From the NCBI GenBank assembly GCA_900299195.1, contig OMIX01000090.1, positions 1 through 34,261 of the forward strand: a DNA stretch of 34,261 nt, read 5' to 3'. Of this stretch, positions 27,801-34,261 are shown piece by piece; positions within the stretch are counted from its first letter, which is position 1; each line of letters opens with the position of its first letter. The stretch is from Deltaproteobacteria bacterium. Lineage in GTDB: Bacteria > Bdellovibrionota > FAC87 > UBA2466. The notes under the pieces were generated by a model. It did no database searches and was not told where the DNA came from. It was given only the letters and a program-made list of their open reading frames with translations. The position numbers and the translations under genes are program-made.

Positions 27801-27951
27801 TGATATCGGTGATGGCTAATCCACGATAACCTAAAGAAGAAGCTTGCTCAATTAACTCTTCAGGATGAGAAGCCCCTTCAAGAAATGAATAGTTGCTTTT
27901 TGCATTCAGTTCGCAAAAAGATATTTTTTTAGTCGAACGTTCCGTGAGCAT
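24871..27951 (-). CDS. dnaE2: Error-prone DNA polymerase III alpha subunit DnaE2 (ImuC)
   Basis: This C-family polymerase of 1026 residues (usual for DnaE2) performs damage-induced translesion synthesis with ImuA and ImuB. An N-terminal PHP domain is followed by palm and fingers, with catalytic aspartates in PDIDIDFE (D368/D370/D372) and a later RVDILGL. HhH and OB-fold regions end the protein. In the PHP domain the first metal-ligand segment reads ELNAKSNYSFL, so the usual histidine is Asn and nuclease activity is unlikely. The ATG at 27951 is preferred to the upstream in-frame TTG at 27969. It overlaps the end of imuB by 23 bases, so translation is probably coupled. Confidence 0.95.
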   Translation of the reverse strand: MLTERSTKKISFCELNAKSNYSFLEGASHPEELIEQASSLGYRGLAITDINGVYGAARAHLAAQKHQFNFMVGAEITLSNSPLVLLCQNRNGYGNLCELLTLIHQQKTPDLYSVLFSDLILLFPVITETPSLLAQLKERFQGSLYLLASHFHDGKETLLWAKEASKRLQLPVVASNRPLFHHPHKKPLQDVLTCIRHTCTLKTAGFKLLPNLERHLKSIEELTKLFTHTPEWMTRTLEVAERCHFSLNELHYRYPTEWLPKGETGDSYLRHLTLEGAKKRYPKGVPETVQKQIQHELSLIRELSYSDYFLTIWDIVQFAKSKDILYQGRGSAANSIVCYVLEITAIDPVRMNLLFERFISRERKEPPDIDIDFEHERREEVIQYIYQRYGRDRAALTATHICFRRKSSLREVAKVFDFPNHTTDRLLALSHKRNINEIPFEEWEAVAPDIPQRLLKQFLSITASILTFPRHLGTHVGGFVLSQDKLTRSIPIESAAMEDRTVVQWDKNDLDALGFTRVDILGLGILTCLRKSFHYLKSTYGKEMTLATLPSEDPKVYQAISQGDTLGVFQIESRAQMNMLPRLKPRNFFDLVVEISIVRPGPIQGEMVHPYLKRRQGLETIEYPHPKLEPILKKTYGVPIFQEQIMKMAMEVAGFTGGEADTLRRAMGTWRRDRKTLSEIAQKFQQGLIANGLSKEYAAQVFKQIEGFAEYGFPESHAASFALLAYATAYLKYYYPDVYLTALLNSQPMGFYQSHTLIHDAQRHGVTILPIDINFSRYDNHLERPKEMRLGFRQIHSLQLKTGKAIEALKRPFPTFEFFLESLRDKLQPSVLTKRELFHLAASDAFNSLGLSRREVFWKIQSLNIQDSPLLWSEKDQTLLPLEESWETIALDYDAFGVSLFCHPMKFLRKEFNFKKLVNSKEIAKKSHGCKVLVAGLVVSRQMPPTANGVLFITLEDEYGFINLVVWNATYQQHKELLFKSSFLMVEGTLQKARGTKVTHVIVDSAYPLLPTSRSEVGQMASLRSS

Positions 27952-29155
27952 ACCAAGTTTTTTCTTCAAGATCCCAATAAAGCCATAATCGGCTTCCTTT
28001 GGGGGGAATAGCTATGAAATATCTCCGAACTCCATGAGAACTCCACCATTCTGTCATTAGATTTTCCGATGGAATCAGTTTCCAAGAAGGTAAAGGATGG
28101 CAAGGTTTGGGTGGGGCAAAAATAAAAAGTGGGCGATGGGAGGTAGCGTGAGTTTGAGATTTTGTTGAGGGGGGCCAACTAGGTGCCCAAGATTTTTCCG
28201 GAAGATAACTTTCTTGGAGAATGGGAAACCCTACTTGAGTATCTCCAAATTTATTTCTAAGACGAGTTAAATATTGAGACAAATCTGAAAAAACACTTTC
28301 TCCGGTGTCGAAAAGAGAAAGTTGCCCAGCAACATAAGGAACAGTTTCTTTAATCGTGATATCTAACGATTGCAGAGGAGAATCCCAAGAGAGATCTTTT
28401 AAGAACTCTTTTAATAGTTGTAAAAGAGTTTCACTGCTTTGAGTGGGATCAGAAAGATGAAAAAGTTTTTGTATTTTATTTCGAGACTCTAAATGAAACA
28501 TGAGTTCTATGCTTTTCGCCATTTGAGCTCTGCCTTTAAGACGAGACTCTAATTTATGAAATATTGGGGGAAGGCCATAAAATAAGGCTTCAAGAGAGGT
28601 GAGTTCTTCTGTGTTGAGACTTTCTTGAATTAAGCCTTCGGGGACAAAAGTAGGAAGAATTAATTCTTTGTTTCCCAATATCCAATCTAAAAGGGAAACC
28701 CCCATTTTCCCAAAACGTCTTCCAATCGCTGTGGCGCTTAATTGGGTGAAATCGGCAATCGTTTTTAATCCCACTCTTTTCATGAATCGAACTAATTCGT
28801 TTCGTTCCTTTTTTTCGTTCTCGATTTGATTAGGATCTCCAAGCACTTCTAAACGAGAAATATCAAGTTTTAAAAGAACGGTGCTGCTTTTCCCTGGAGG
28901 GATAAAAACCTCCTGGTGGTTTGAGAAAGCTTTGGCCCACTCAGGTCTGTCGGTTAAGACAAAGGGGCTGCTCACCCCAAAATGGCTGCATAACTGACCA
29001 GCTTTAAGAAGAATATTTTCCTCTCCTTTAAAGTATTTCAAAGTGGGCTCGATATCTAAATAGAGCCCCCCCTTCACTAGAGACACTTTAGGGGTAAGTG
29101 AAAGTGCACTTTCCGTAAATGCGGGATTAGATTCTGCGAAAAATAGGATTCTCAT
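27929..29155 (-). CDS. imuB: ImuB, Y-family polymerase-like mutagenesis adaptor (N-terminally short)
   Basis: ImuB is a catalytically inactive Y-family relative that brings DnaE2 to the sliding clamp. This copy has 408 residues, about 100 fewer than the usual ~500. It starts almost directly at TPKVSLVKGGLYLDIEPT (21-38), which in typical ImuB lies far into the palm, so the first part of the palm/fingers is absent. HhH-like (MKRVGLKTIADF, 125-136) and little-finger-like regions follow. The clamp-binding motif QLSLFD is at 278-283. No ATG or frame upstream can supply the missing part: imuA ends only 25 bases before. It overlaps dnaE2 by 23 bases. Confidence 0.88.
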   Translation of the reverse strand: MRILFFAESNPAFTESALSLTPKVSLVKGGLYLDIEPTLKYFKGEENILLKAGQLCSHFGVSSPFVLTDRPEWAKAFSNHQEVFIPPGKSSTVLLKLDISRLEVLGDPNQIENEKKERNELVRFMKRVGLKTIADFTQLSATAIGRRFGKMGVSLLDWILGNKELILPTFVPEGLIQESLNTEELTSLEALFYGLPPIFHKLESRLKGRAQMAKSIELMFHLESRNKIQKLFHLSDPTQSSETLLQLLKEFLKDLSWDSPLQSLDITIKETVPYVAGQLSLFDTGESVFSDLSQYLTRLRNKFGDTQVGFPILQESYLPEKSWAPSWPPSTKSQTHATSHRPLFIFAPPKPCHPLPSWKLIPSENLMTEWWSSHGVRRYFIAIPPKGSRLWLYWDLEEKTWYAHGTFD

Positions 29156-29180
29156 AAGCTAAAAAAAGTGAAAGGGGTTT

Positions 29181-29675
29181 CTACTCAGGTTGTAAAAAAC
29201 GAAGAGTCCCTTTTCTTTTGAACATCCAATGGGGAAGTTTGTGATCGCTTAACACAAAAACTTTTATCTTTTTTCTTTCAGACCAAAGTTGCAGTTTTCT
29301 TAAAACCACTGTGGAACAAGGTTTGGAGGGGCGTAAAAACACAAATGAAAAGAGTCCAGTTTGGATAGCTTCAAGACCCGTTCTCCAAACCTGTTCTGAG
29401 GTTTCAGTTTTTACTGAGAGAACCCGAGAGAGGGGGACTCCTAAAGCATTCAAGGATGGGGGATAAATCGTTCCTTCGTCAGAAATAAAGATAAAGTAAG
29501 TAAGAGAGTTTTCTAAATTTGAGGGGGCGGGAGGATCCGCTTTCAGGGAAACTGATAAGCATTCAAACGCCAGATGCGTTTTGGATCCCCCCGGAAGGGC
29601 TGTCACTTGGGCTAAGCCATAAAAACTGTTTAGGGCCTCAGAATTAATGAATGGACTAGACAAAACAGCTCTCAT
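29181..29675 (-). CDS. imuA: ImuA, RecA-like mutagenesis accessory protein (short)
   Basis: This protein of 164 residues is shorter than typical ImuA (about 200-270). A degenerate Walker A-like turn, ALPGGSKTHLAF, precedes the ImuA-type stretch IYPPSLNALGVPLSRVLSV and then VWRTGLEAIQTGLFSFVF, which matches the order in known ImuA proteins. ImuA is thought to modulate RecA and support ImuB. The ATG at 29675 was chosen over one at 29729 because 29729 lies inside lexA and would read through the operator. The chosen ATG lies 3 bases from the 24-bp palindrome, and there is no Shine-Dalgarno. It is the first gene of the imuA-imuB-dnaE2 operon, divergent from lexA. Confidence 0.82.
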   Translation of the reverse strand: MRAVLSSPFINSEALNSFYGLAQVTALPGGSKTHLAFECLSVSLKADPPAPSNLENSLTYFIFISDEGTIYPPSLNALGVPLSRVLSVKTETSEQVWRTGLEAIQTGLFSFVFLRPSKPCSTVVLRKLQLWSERKKIKVFVLSDHKLPHWMFKRKGTLRFLQPE

Positions 29676-29678
29676 AGG

Positions 29679-29702
29679 TATACCATACAATTGTATGGTA
29701 TA
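29679..29702. promoter_or_regulatory. Shared LexA operator candidate between imuA and lexA (perfect 24-bp palindrome)
   Basis: The half-site TATACCATACAA (29679-29690) is followed without a spacer by its exact reverse complement. The palindrome starts 3 bases upstream of the imuA ATG and contains the lexA ATG (29695-29697). A nested palindrome GGTATACC lies at 29677-29684, and GGTATA recurs 20 bases later, about two helical turns. On the plus strand TAGACA (29657-29662), 16 bases, TATACC (29679-29684) is a possible promoter for lexA. On the minus strand TTGTTG (29719-29724), 16 bases, TATACC is the weaker mirror. It differs from the E. coli CTGT-N8-ACAG box. Binding by LexA is inferred from position and symmetry. 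Confidence 0.78.
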
Positions 29703-30330
29703 TAGATCAACCAAAAAACAACAACTCACAGAGTCTCAATCTTCGGTACTAGAGTTCATAAAAAGTTTTATTCGAAGCCAAGGGCTGGCCCCATCTTATC
29801 GTGAGATCCAATCTCACTTTGGATATAAAGGTGTGGGAACTGTTCAAGACCATCTTCGGGCTTTAATCGAAAAGGGGTATTTAGAAAAAAGTGAACTTAA
29901 CACTAAAAAACGAGCCGCCCGAGGGTTAATGCCTAGAGGGATGAGTTTAGCAGGGGTTCGAAAAATTCCGGTGTATGGTGAAATTGCAGCGGGAGGACCC
30001 AGGGGGGCGGAGCAGTTAGAACTTGGGGAAGTGGTTATCAGTGAGGAGTTGGTTCGCGGAGAATGTTTTGCTCTTAGAGTTGTGGGTGACAGTATGATCG
30101 ATGTGGGAATTTATGAAGGAGACCATGTGATTGTGGAACAGAAATCGCAAATCAAAGAAGGGGATATTGTCGTGGCTCTTTTAGATGGCGAAACGACCCT
30201 AAAAAAATATTCGGTAAAACAGGGAGAGGTTTTTCTTGTCCCCGAAAATCGAATGATGAAACCTATCTCTACCCGAGGCAAAAAACTCGAAATTCAGGGC
30301 CGAGTGGTAAGTCTGCAAAGAAAGCTCTAA
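29695..30330 (+). CDS. lexA: SOS repressor LexA
   Basis: This protein of 211 residues has an N-terminal winged helix-turn-helix (LTESQSSVLEFI through GVGTVQDHLRALIEKGYLE, about 11-64). The self-cleavage site is A99-G100 in GEIAAGGP. The peptidase dyad is S133 (GDSM) and K170 (TTLKK), in the S24 fold. RecA-stimulated autocleavage would derepress the SOS genes. The start at 29695 is the only ATG that puts LT-x-x-Q in its usual position near the N-terminus. An ATG at 29647 would add 16 unconserved residues and lie inside imuA. No Shine-Dalgarno exists, and the start codon lies inside the operator, so a very short or absent leader is implied. It ends 23 bases from the convergent maeB stop. Confidence 0.93.
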   Translation: MVYRSTKKQQLTESQSSVLEFIKSFIRSQGLAPSYREIQSHFGYKGVGTVQDHLRALIEKGYLEKSELNTKKRAARGLMPRGMSLAGVRKIPVYGEIAAGGPRGAEQLELGEVVISEELVRGECFALRVVGDSMIDVGIYEGDHVIVEQKSQIKEGDIVVALLDGETTLKKYSVKQGEVFLVPENRMMKPISTRGKKLEIQGRVVSLQRKL

Positions 30331-30353
30331 ATTGTCGTTGGGGAAGCCGCCAA

Positions 30354-32663
30354 CTAATAAAACATGTTCTGTATTTCAAGAACGGTGATGATCGCCATGT
30401 TGACGATTTCATCAACGTCCGCAGAACGTTGAAGCACATTGATGGGCTTATTCATTCCGATGAGAATGGGCCCTATCGCTTCTACACCCGCCAACCGTTG
30501 CATTAATTTATAACAGATATTGGCTGATTGAAGATCTGGGAAAATTAAAACGTTCGCTCCCCCTTTGATCTGACAAAAAGGAAATGTCTCTGCCATGATC
30601 TCTGGATTGACCGCCGTATCAGCTTGCATTTCACCATCAATCAGAATGTCCGGACGTCGTTCACGAACAATTTCAGTGGCTCTTCTTACTTTTTCAGAGA
30701 GCGGATGATTGTTACTTCCGAAATTACTGAAGGAAAGCATCGCTACTTTGGGTTCAATGTCGAAAAATCTCGCCTCTTCAGCGCAACAGATCGCAATGTC
30801 TGCCAAATGCTCCGCAGTAGGCTCGATGTTGACGGTGGTGTCTCCAAAGAAAAGAATTTTGTCCTTGAACAACATCATGTAGACACCTGCGATAGTCATC
30901 CCTTCGCGAGCTCCTACCGTTTGCAAGAAAGGACGAATGGTATCAGGGTAGCTCTGAGTGACCCCGCTTAAGATCCCATCAGCATCCCCTTTTTTAACCA
31001 TCATCGAGCCAAAATAGTTTTCATTTTTCATGAGCGAAAAACACTGCTCTCGTGTCAAACCTTTTCTCTGGCGAAGCTGCCAAAATTCATTGGAATAAGC
31101 TTCCCGCTTATCTGAAGCCGAGGGTTGGACCATGGTGGCTCCTTTGACGGCTTCCAGACCCAATTTATCAATGGCTTCATTAATTCGTTGAACATTCCCT
31201 AAAAGAATCGGTTCTGCGATTCCTTCTTGAATGATTCTTTCGCAAGCCCGAAGAATTTTGGAATTGTATCCTTCAGGGAAAACAATCTTGGGAAGGGTTT
31301 GAGGAGAATCTCCCTCAGCTCTAGAAATTTTATCTTTAATAGAGCGGACAAAACTAGCCCTGACACCCAGTCGTTTTTCAAGATCAGCACGGTATTGATC
31401 CAGATCAATTGTAGTTTGGGCTACTCCCGATTTCATCGCTGCTTCAGCGACTGCCGGAGTGACCCAAAGGAGAACTCTCGAATCAAAAGGTTTAGGAATG
31501 ATATATTCAGGGCCGAAAGTGAACCGCTTGCCACCGTAGGCTTTGATCACCTGGTCAGTTACGTCCTCTTTAGCTAATTTAGCGAGTGCTTTTACCGCAG
31601 CAATTTTCATCTCTTCATTGATAGCTTTGGCTCTCACATCTAGAGCCCCTCGGAAAATAAAGGGAAAACCGAGCACATTATTTACTTGATTGGGAAAGTC
31701 GGACCTGCCCGTTGCCATGATAATGTCATTTCTTACAGAAATCGCGTCGGGATAACTGATTTCAGGATCGGGATTAGCCATTGCAAAAACAATGGGGTTC
31801 TTCGCCATGGAGGCAATCATATCTTTCGTGACGGCCCCAGCCACTGAAACTCCCACAAAAACATCGGCTCCGTTTAAAGCTTCAGCTAACGTTCGTGCTT
31901 TGTTTCGGGTGGCAAAAAAGGCTTTGTACTTATTCATCCCTTTTTCGCGACCTTCGTAAATCACACCATTGGAATCACACATGATGAGATTTTCTTTTTT
32001 TACTCCCAATTCTAGGTAAAGCTTCGCACATGAAATAGCCGCAGCACCTCCACCGCTAAAAACAATTTTCACTTGGTCAGCTTTCTTCCCCGTTAACTCC
32101 AACGCATTGAGAAAGGCAGCTCCCGAAATGATAGCCGTTCCATGTTGATCATCATGAAACACAGGAATGTCCATCACCTCTTTGAGGGTTTCTTCAATAT
32201 AAAAGCATTCGGGCGCTTTAATATCTTCTAAATTGATTCCGCCGAAAGTGGGCCCCAGTAGTTTGACACAATTGATAAATTCATCTGGATTTTCGGTGGC
32301 TACCTCAATGTCAAAGACATCAATATCGGCAAACTGCTTAAAGAGAACGCCTTTTCCTTCCATGACGGGTTTGGCGGCTTGGGCTCCTAAATTTCCCAAA
32401 CCTAAAACAGCTGTTCCGTTGGAGATCACTGCCACCAAATTTCCTTTCGTGGTGTACTTGTAAGCATCGCCGGGGTTTTTTGCGATTTCAATACAGGGTT
32501 GAGCGACTCCCGGAGAATAGGCGAGAGCAAGATCCCTTGAGGTTTTAACCGACTTCGTACTCACGACTTCGATTTTTCCAGGGCGACCAGAGGAATGGTA
32601 ATCTAAAGCTTCTTTGCGGTTATCTTTTTGAGACTCTTTTTGTGTGTCTTTTGTAGTTGTCAT
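30354..32663 (-). CDS. maeB: NADP-dependent malic enzyme with C-terminal phosphotransacetylase-like domain
   Basis: This protein of 769 residues, a typical MaeB length, has two domains. Residues ~20-430 are malic enzyme: YSPGVAQPC (~49-57), then [23 protein letters not shown] with the catalytic lysine and metal ligands, FHDDQHGTA, and the Rossmann [13 protein letters not shown]. Residues ~445-769 are a phosphotransacetylase-like domain ([10 protein letters not shown] and later blocks), usually regulatory, responding to acetyl-CoA in characterised relatives. The reaction is malate plus NADP to pyruvate, CO2 and NADPH. A likely promoter has its start site almost at the ATG. A 13-bp palindrome lies in the promoter spacer. 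It is convergent with lexA. Confidence 0.95.
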   Translation of the reverse strand: MTTTKDTQKESQKDNRKEALDYHSSGRPGKIEVVSTKSVKTSRDLALAYSPGVAQPCIEIAKNPGDAYKYTTKGNLVAVISNGTAVLGLGNLGAQAAKPVMEGKGVLFKQFADIDVFDIEVATENPDEFINCVKLLGPTFGGINLEDIKAPECFYIEETLKEVMDIPVFHDDQHGTAIISGAAFLNALELTGKKADQVKIVFSGGGAAAISCAKLYLELGVKKENLIMCDSNGVIYEGREKGMNKYKAFFATRNKARTLAEALNGADVFVGVSVAGAVTKDMIASMAKNPIVFAMANPDPEISYPDAISVRNDIIMATGRSDFPNQVNNVLGFPFIFRGALDVRAKAINEEMKIAAVKALAKLAKEDVTDQVIKAYGGKRFTFGPEYIIPKPFDSRVLLWVTPAVAEAAMKSGVAQTTIDLDQYRADLEKRLGVRASFVRSIKDKISRAEGDSPQTLPKIVFPEGYNSKILRACERIIQEGIAEPILLGNVQRINEAIDKLGLEAVKGATMVQPSASDKREAYSNEFWQLRQRKGLTREQCFSLMKNENYFGSMMVKKGDADGILSGVTQSYPDTIRPFLQTVGAREGMTIAGVYMMLFKDKILFFGDTTVNIEPTAEHLADIAICCAEEARFFDIEPKVAMLSFSNFGSNNHPLSEKVRRATEIVRERRPDILIDGEMQADTAVNPEIMAETFPFCQIKGGANVLIFPDLQSANICYKLMQRLAGVEAIGPILIGMNKPINVLQRSADVDEIVNMAIITVLEIQNMFY

Positions 32664-32670
32664 GGCCCAA

Positions 32671-32699
32671 AATATAAACCAACAGGCCCGGCCTGACTA
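32671..32699 (-). promoter_or_regulatory. Possible maeB promoter with a palindrome in its spacer
   Basis: On the minus strand TAGTCA (32694-32699), a 17-base spacer and TATATT (32671-32676), 4/6 and 5/6 to consensus. CAGGCC-C-GGCCTG, a perfect 13-bp palindrome, lies at 32683-32695, overlapping the spacer, and could be an operator. The predicted start site coincides with the ATG at 32663. Confidence 0.4.
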
Positions 32700-32731
32700 G
32701 GTCGTATTCAAGAAAAGTGGATCGAGGCTTT

Positions 32732-33277
32732 TTAAGAGTTTTCAGAGATGTCAATGACCAAACGGCCTTCATGGGTGAGAGGCTGGTGAGAATAAAAGGG
32801 ATAAGAGTCCTTTAGAATCATTTCGATAGCCAAATCCCCATCTTCAATAGGCGGATATGAAATGACTTCTTTCACTAGGTTACTTTTTTGAGCTAGCTTT
32901 TCTAACATGGGACGAGTGAGAAGGTTTTTTGAGACCCCTTTCAGAGAAATGATGATTTTTGCGGGTTCTAAAGTCACATGGCCACCCTCGGGTTTGGCCA
33001 TTTTTCCCGCTTTGACGTAGCGGATGCGAAATTGAGGAGCCACCGATCCGATGGTTTGTGTGGTAGCATCTGAAAAATCAAAAACCCACCGTTCAAACTT
33101 TTCGCGTTTGTGCTTTGAAAAACGTAACCCCTCGATGTTAGCTCGAACCGCTTTACCCCCGTCAAAAATACCGTCACTCAGGTAACGACGGGAAGCATCC
33201 CTTGGAATTGACATAGAAGGGGCGATAGCCCCTAAAGCCAGTGAGCTTAAAGCTAGAATGGTTGCGGTCAGTTGCAT
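32732..33277 (-). CDS. Small secreted protein of unknown function, possibly AMIN-like
   Basis: This protein of 181 residues has a signal peptide (MQLTATILALSSLALGAIA...). The mature part is beta-rich. The segment FERWVFDFSD (about 61-70) and the C-terminal GRLVIDIS resemble the strand ends of AMIN-type or AMIN-like envelope domains, but the similarity is weak and I do not claim the family. It is probably periplasmic. It starts 9 bases after the mutY stop, so it is likely read from the same transcript. Maturation or binding of cell wall would be a guess. Confidence 0.65.
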   Translation of the reverse strand: MQLTATILALSSLALGAIAPSMSIPRDASRRYLSDGIFDGGKAVRANIEGLRFSKHKREKFERWVFDFSDATTQTIGSVAPQFRIRYVKAGKMAKPEGGHVTLEPAKIIISLKGVSKNLLTRPMLEKLAQKSNLVKEVISYPPIEDGDLAIEMILKDSYPFYSHQPLTHEGRLVIDISENS

Positions 33278-33286
33278 AAAAAAATA

Positions 33287-34247
33287 CTAACACAAGGGCA
33301 ACTGACGAAAAATCTTTTTTGCAAGAGCTGAAAGGGGAAGAGTTTCGATTTGAGCTAAAGAAAGCCATTTTCCGTCGATTGACAAGTCTAATGATTTTCC
33401 CTCTACGAGAAAGGGAGCGACCTGGATTCGATGGTGAGTCACGGAATGCCGCGCGTGGTTAAGAGGAGAAATTCGAATATCTTCTCCAAACTTCTCTCGA
33501 ATCAATAGAGAGGCAAGCGTCCATTGGGCATCCAGGGGCTTGTTCAAAGAAGGGAAATCCCAAAGCCCATCCCACCAAGCCGTATTGATATTTTGTTTGA
33601 TGAAGTAGACGGTTTTGCCGTTTTTGAGTCTCTTACAAAAAATCGGGCTCACCCAGTGCACTTCCTGGGTGGGTTTACGGGGTTTTGATAGAGGAAGCTC
33701 CATTTGCCAGTTTTTTTTGTAGGCGATGCAGGTTGATTGAAGAGGGCATTTTTCACAAAGAGGAGTTCCCTTTTTACAAACCAGAGAACCTAATTCCATT
33801 AAAGCTTGATTGTGGATTCTCGGTGATTGGGCCTTAGCCACCCACGTTTCGGCCTTTTGCCAAAATAATTTTTGGGCTTTAGAAGATTGAATGGCCTCGC
33901 GGATTCCAAAATAGCGAGCAAAAACTCGCTGAACATTTCCGTCGACCAAGGGGACAGGCAAATCAAAAGCAATGCTTAAAATAGCTCCTGCGGTGTAGGG
34001 GCCAATACCTGGGACTTCGAGCATTTCGATTTTTGTTTTTGGGAATTTTCCCTCTTGTTTGATCAAATATTGCGCTCCCAAGCGCATGTTTTTGGCTCTT
34101 CGGTAATAACCCAATCCCGCCCACAGAGTTAAAACCTCCTGTTCAGTCGATTTCGCTAATGAGGCCAGTGTCGGAAACTTTTCTAAAAAACGATGATAAT
34201 AGGGAATGACCGTTTCCACTTGGGTTTGTTGAAGCATAATTTCAGAA
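33287..34247 (-). CDS. mutY: Adenine DNA glycosylase MutY (5' partial at the contig edge)
   Basis: MutY removes adenine mispaired with 8-oxoguanine. About 320 residues remain and the N-terminal ~35 are lost. The catalytic glutamate is encoded at 34241-34243, in SEIMLQQTQV, matching the SEVMLQQTQV of E. coli. The HhH motif is LEVPGIGPYTAGAI, with the catalytic aspartate in VDGNVQRV (D99 counting from the ATG at 34237). A [4Fe-4S] cluster is shown by C154-x6-C161-x2-C164-x5-C170. The C-terminal half is the NUDIX-like 8-oxoG-recognition domain. The ATG at 34237 is internal, not the true start. Codons beyond 34247 come from adapter sequence. Confidence 0.94.
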
Positions 34248-34261
34248 CTGTCTCTTATACA
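34248..34261. other. Untrimmed Tn5/Nextera mosaic-end adapter remnant
   Basis: The last 14 bases, CTGTCTCTTATACA, are identical to the beginning of the reverse-complemented Tn5 mosaic end used in Nextera libraries. The match lies exactly at the contig edge and breaks MutY similarity there. It is a library artefact, not genome sequence. Confidence 0.92.

Noticed and set aside
27952-27969. TTG at 27969 as the dnaE2 start
   Set aside because: The ATG at 27951 is in frame, still overlaps imuB, and leaves the conserved PHP start intact, so the TTG is less likely.
30338-30355. GTTGG...CCAAC stem between the lexA and maeB stops
   Set aside because: The stem is 5 bp, has no T-run and overlaps the maeB stop region. 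A bidirectional terminator cannot be claimed.
30624-30971. Open frame of 115 codons on the plus strand inside maeB
   Set aside because: It lies antisense to a strongly conserved gene, has no recognisable domain and no good start signal. It is a shadow of the maeB codon pattern.
34237-34261. Reading mutY as a complete gene starting at the ATG at 34237
   Set aside because: The catalytic glutamate lies upstream of this ATG in frame, so it is an internal methionine and the gene is truncated by the contig end.

Overview
The window reads as one contig from a Gram-negative bacterium with a moderately AT-rich genome. The outer-membrane barrels, the efflux pump, the SecA/CoaD/RsmD housekeeping set and the lexA/imuA/imuB/dnaE2 mutagenesis cassette fit a Bdellovibrionota/Oligoflexia-like or other deep proteobacterial lineage. 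That placement is inference from protein resemblance only. The right edge ends in 14 bases identical to the Tn5/Nextera mosaic end (34248-34261), so real genomic sequence stops at about 34247 inside mutY. Genes are tightly packed, no gap exceeds 300 bases, and I see no tRNA, rRNA, CRISPR array, insertion sequence or prophage.

Layout. (1) 1-5672, plus strand: the 3' part of an RND efflux pump, a periplasmic VanX-type D-Ala-D-Ala dipeptidase, a small barrel protein, a peroxiredoxin-like protein and a POTRA-less Omp85-type barrel. (2) 5655-11093, minus strand: a run driven by a good sigma70-type promoter, in the order secA, a zinc-ribbon/YbjQ-like protein, rsmD, coaD and a class I aminotransferase, with overlapping or nearly touching genes. 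(3) 11137-14761, minus strand: a likely operon of a long coiled-coil protein, a REC-GGDEF diguanylate cyclase and a calcineurin-like phosphoesterase. (4) 14818-18790: a multi-TM LIC_10190-like membrane protein overlapping a GshB-like ATP-grasp enzyme, convergent with an ABC1/UbiB-family kinase. (5) 18925-24786: a fusion of a TrhO-like tRNA hydroxylase with an RluA-type pseudouridine synthase, a membrane-anchored SGNH protein, and an MMPL/RND-type exporter. (6) 24871-30330: an inducible mutagenesis module with imuA-imuB-dnaE2 on the minus strand and lexA divergent. They share a perfect 24-bp palindrome that overlaps the lexA start codon. (7) 30354-34247, minus strand: maeB (malic enzyme with a phosphotransacetylase-like domain), a small secreted protein and mutY.

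How the genes work together. LexA probably represses itself and the translesion cassette through the shared palindrome. After DNA damage LexA would cleave itself, releasing ImuA, ImuB (a polymerase-like clamp adaptor with a QLSLFD motif) and the error-prone polymerase DnaE2. The ImuA and ImuB here look shorter than usual at the N-terminus. The most distinctive items are this compact operator and cassette, the TrhO-RluA fusion, the coiled-coil/c-di-GMP/phosphoesterase operon, and the membrane-protein/ATP-grasp pair. No wholly new defence or mobile system is evident.
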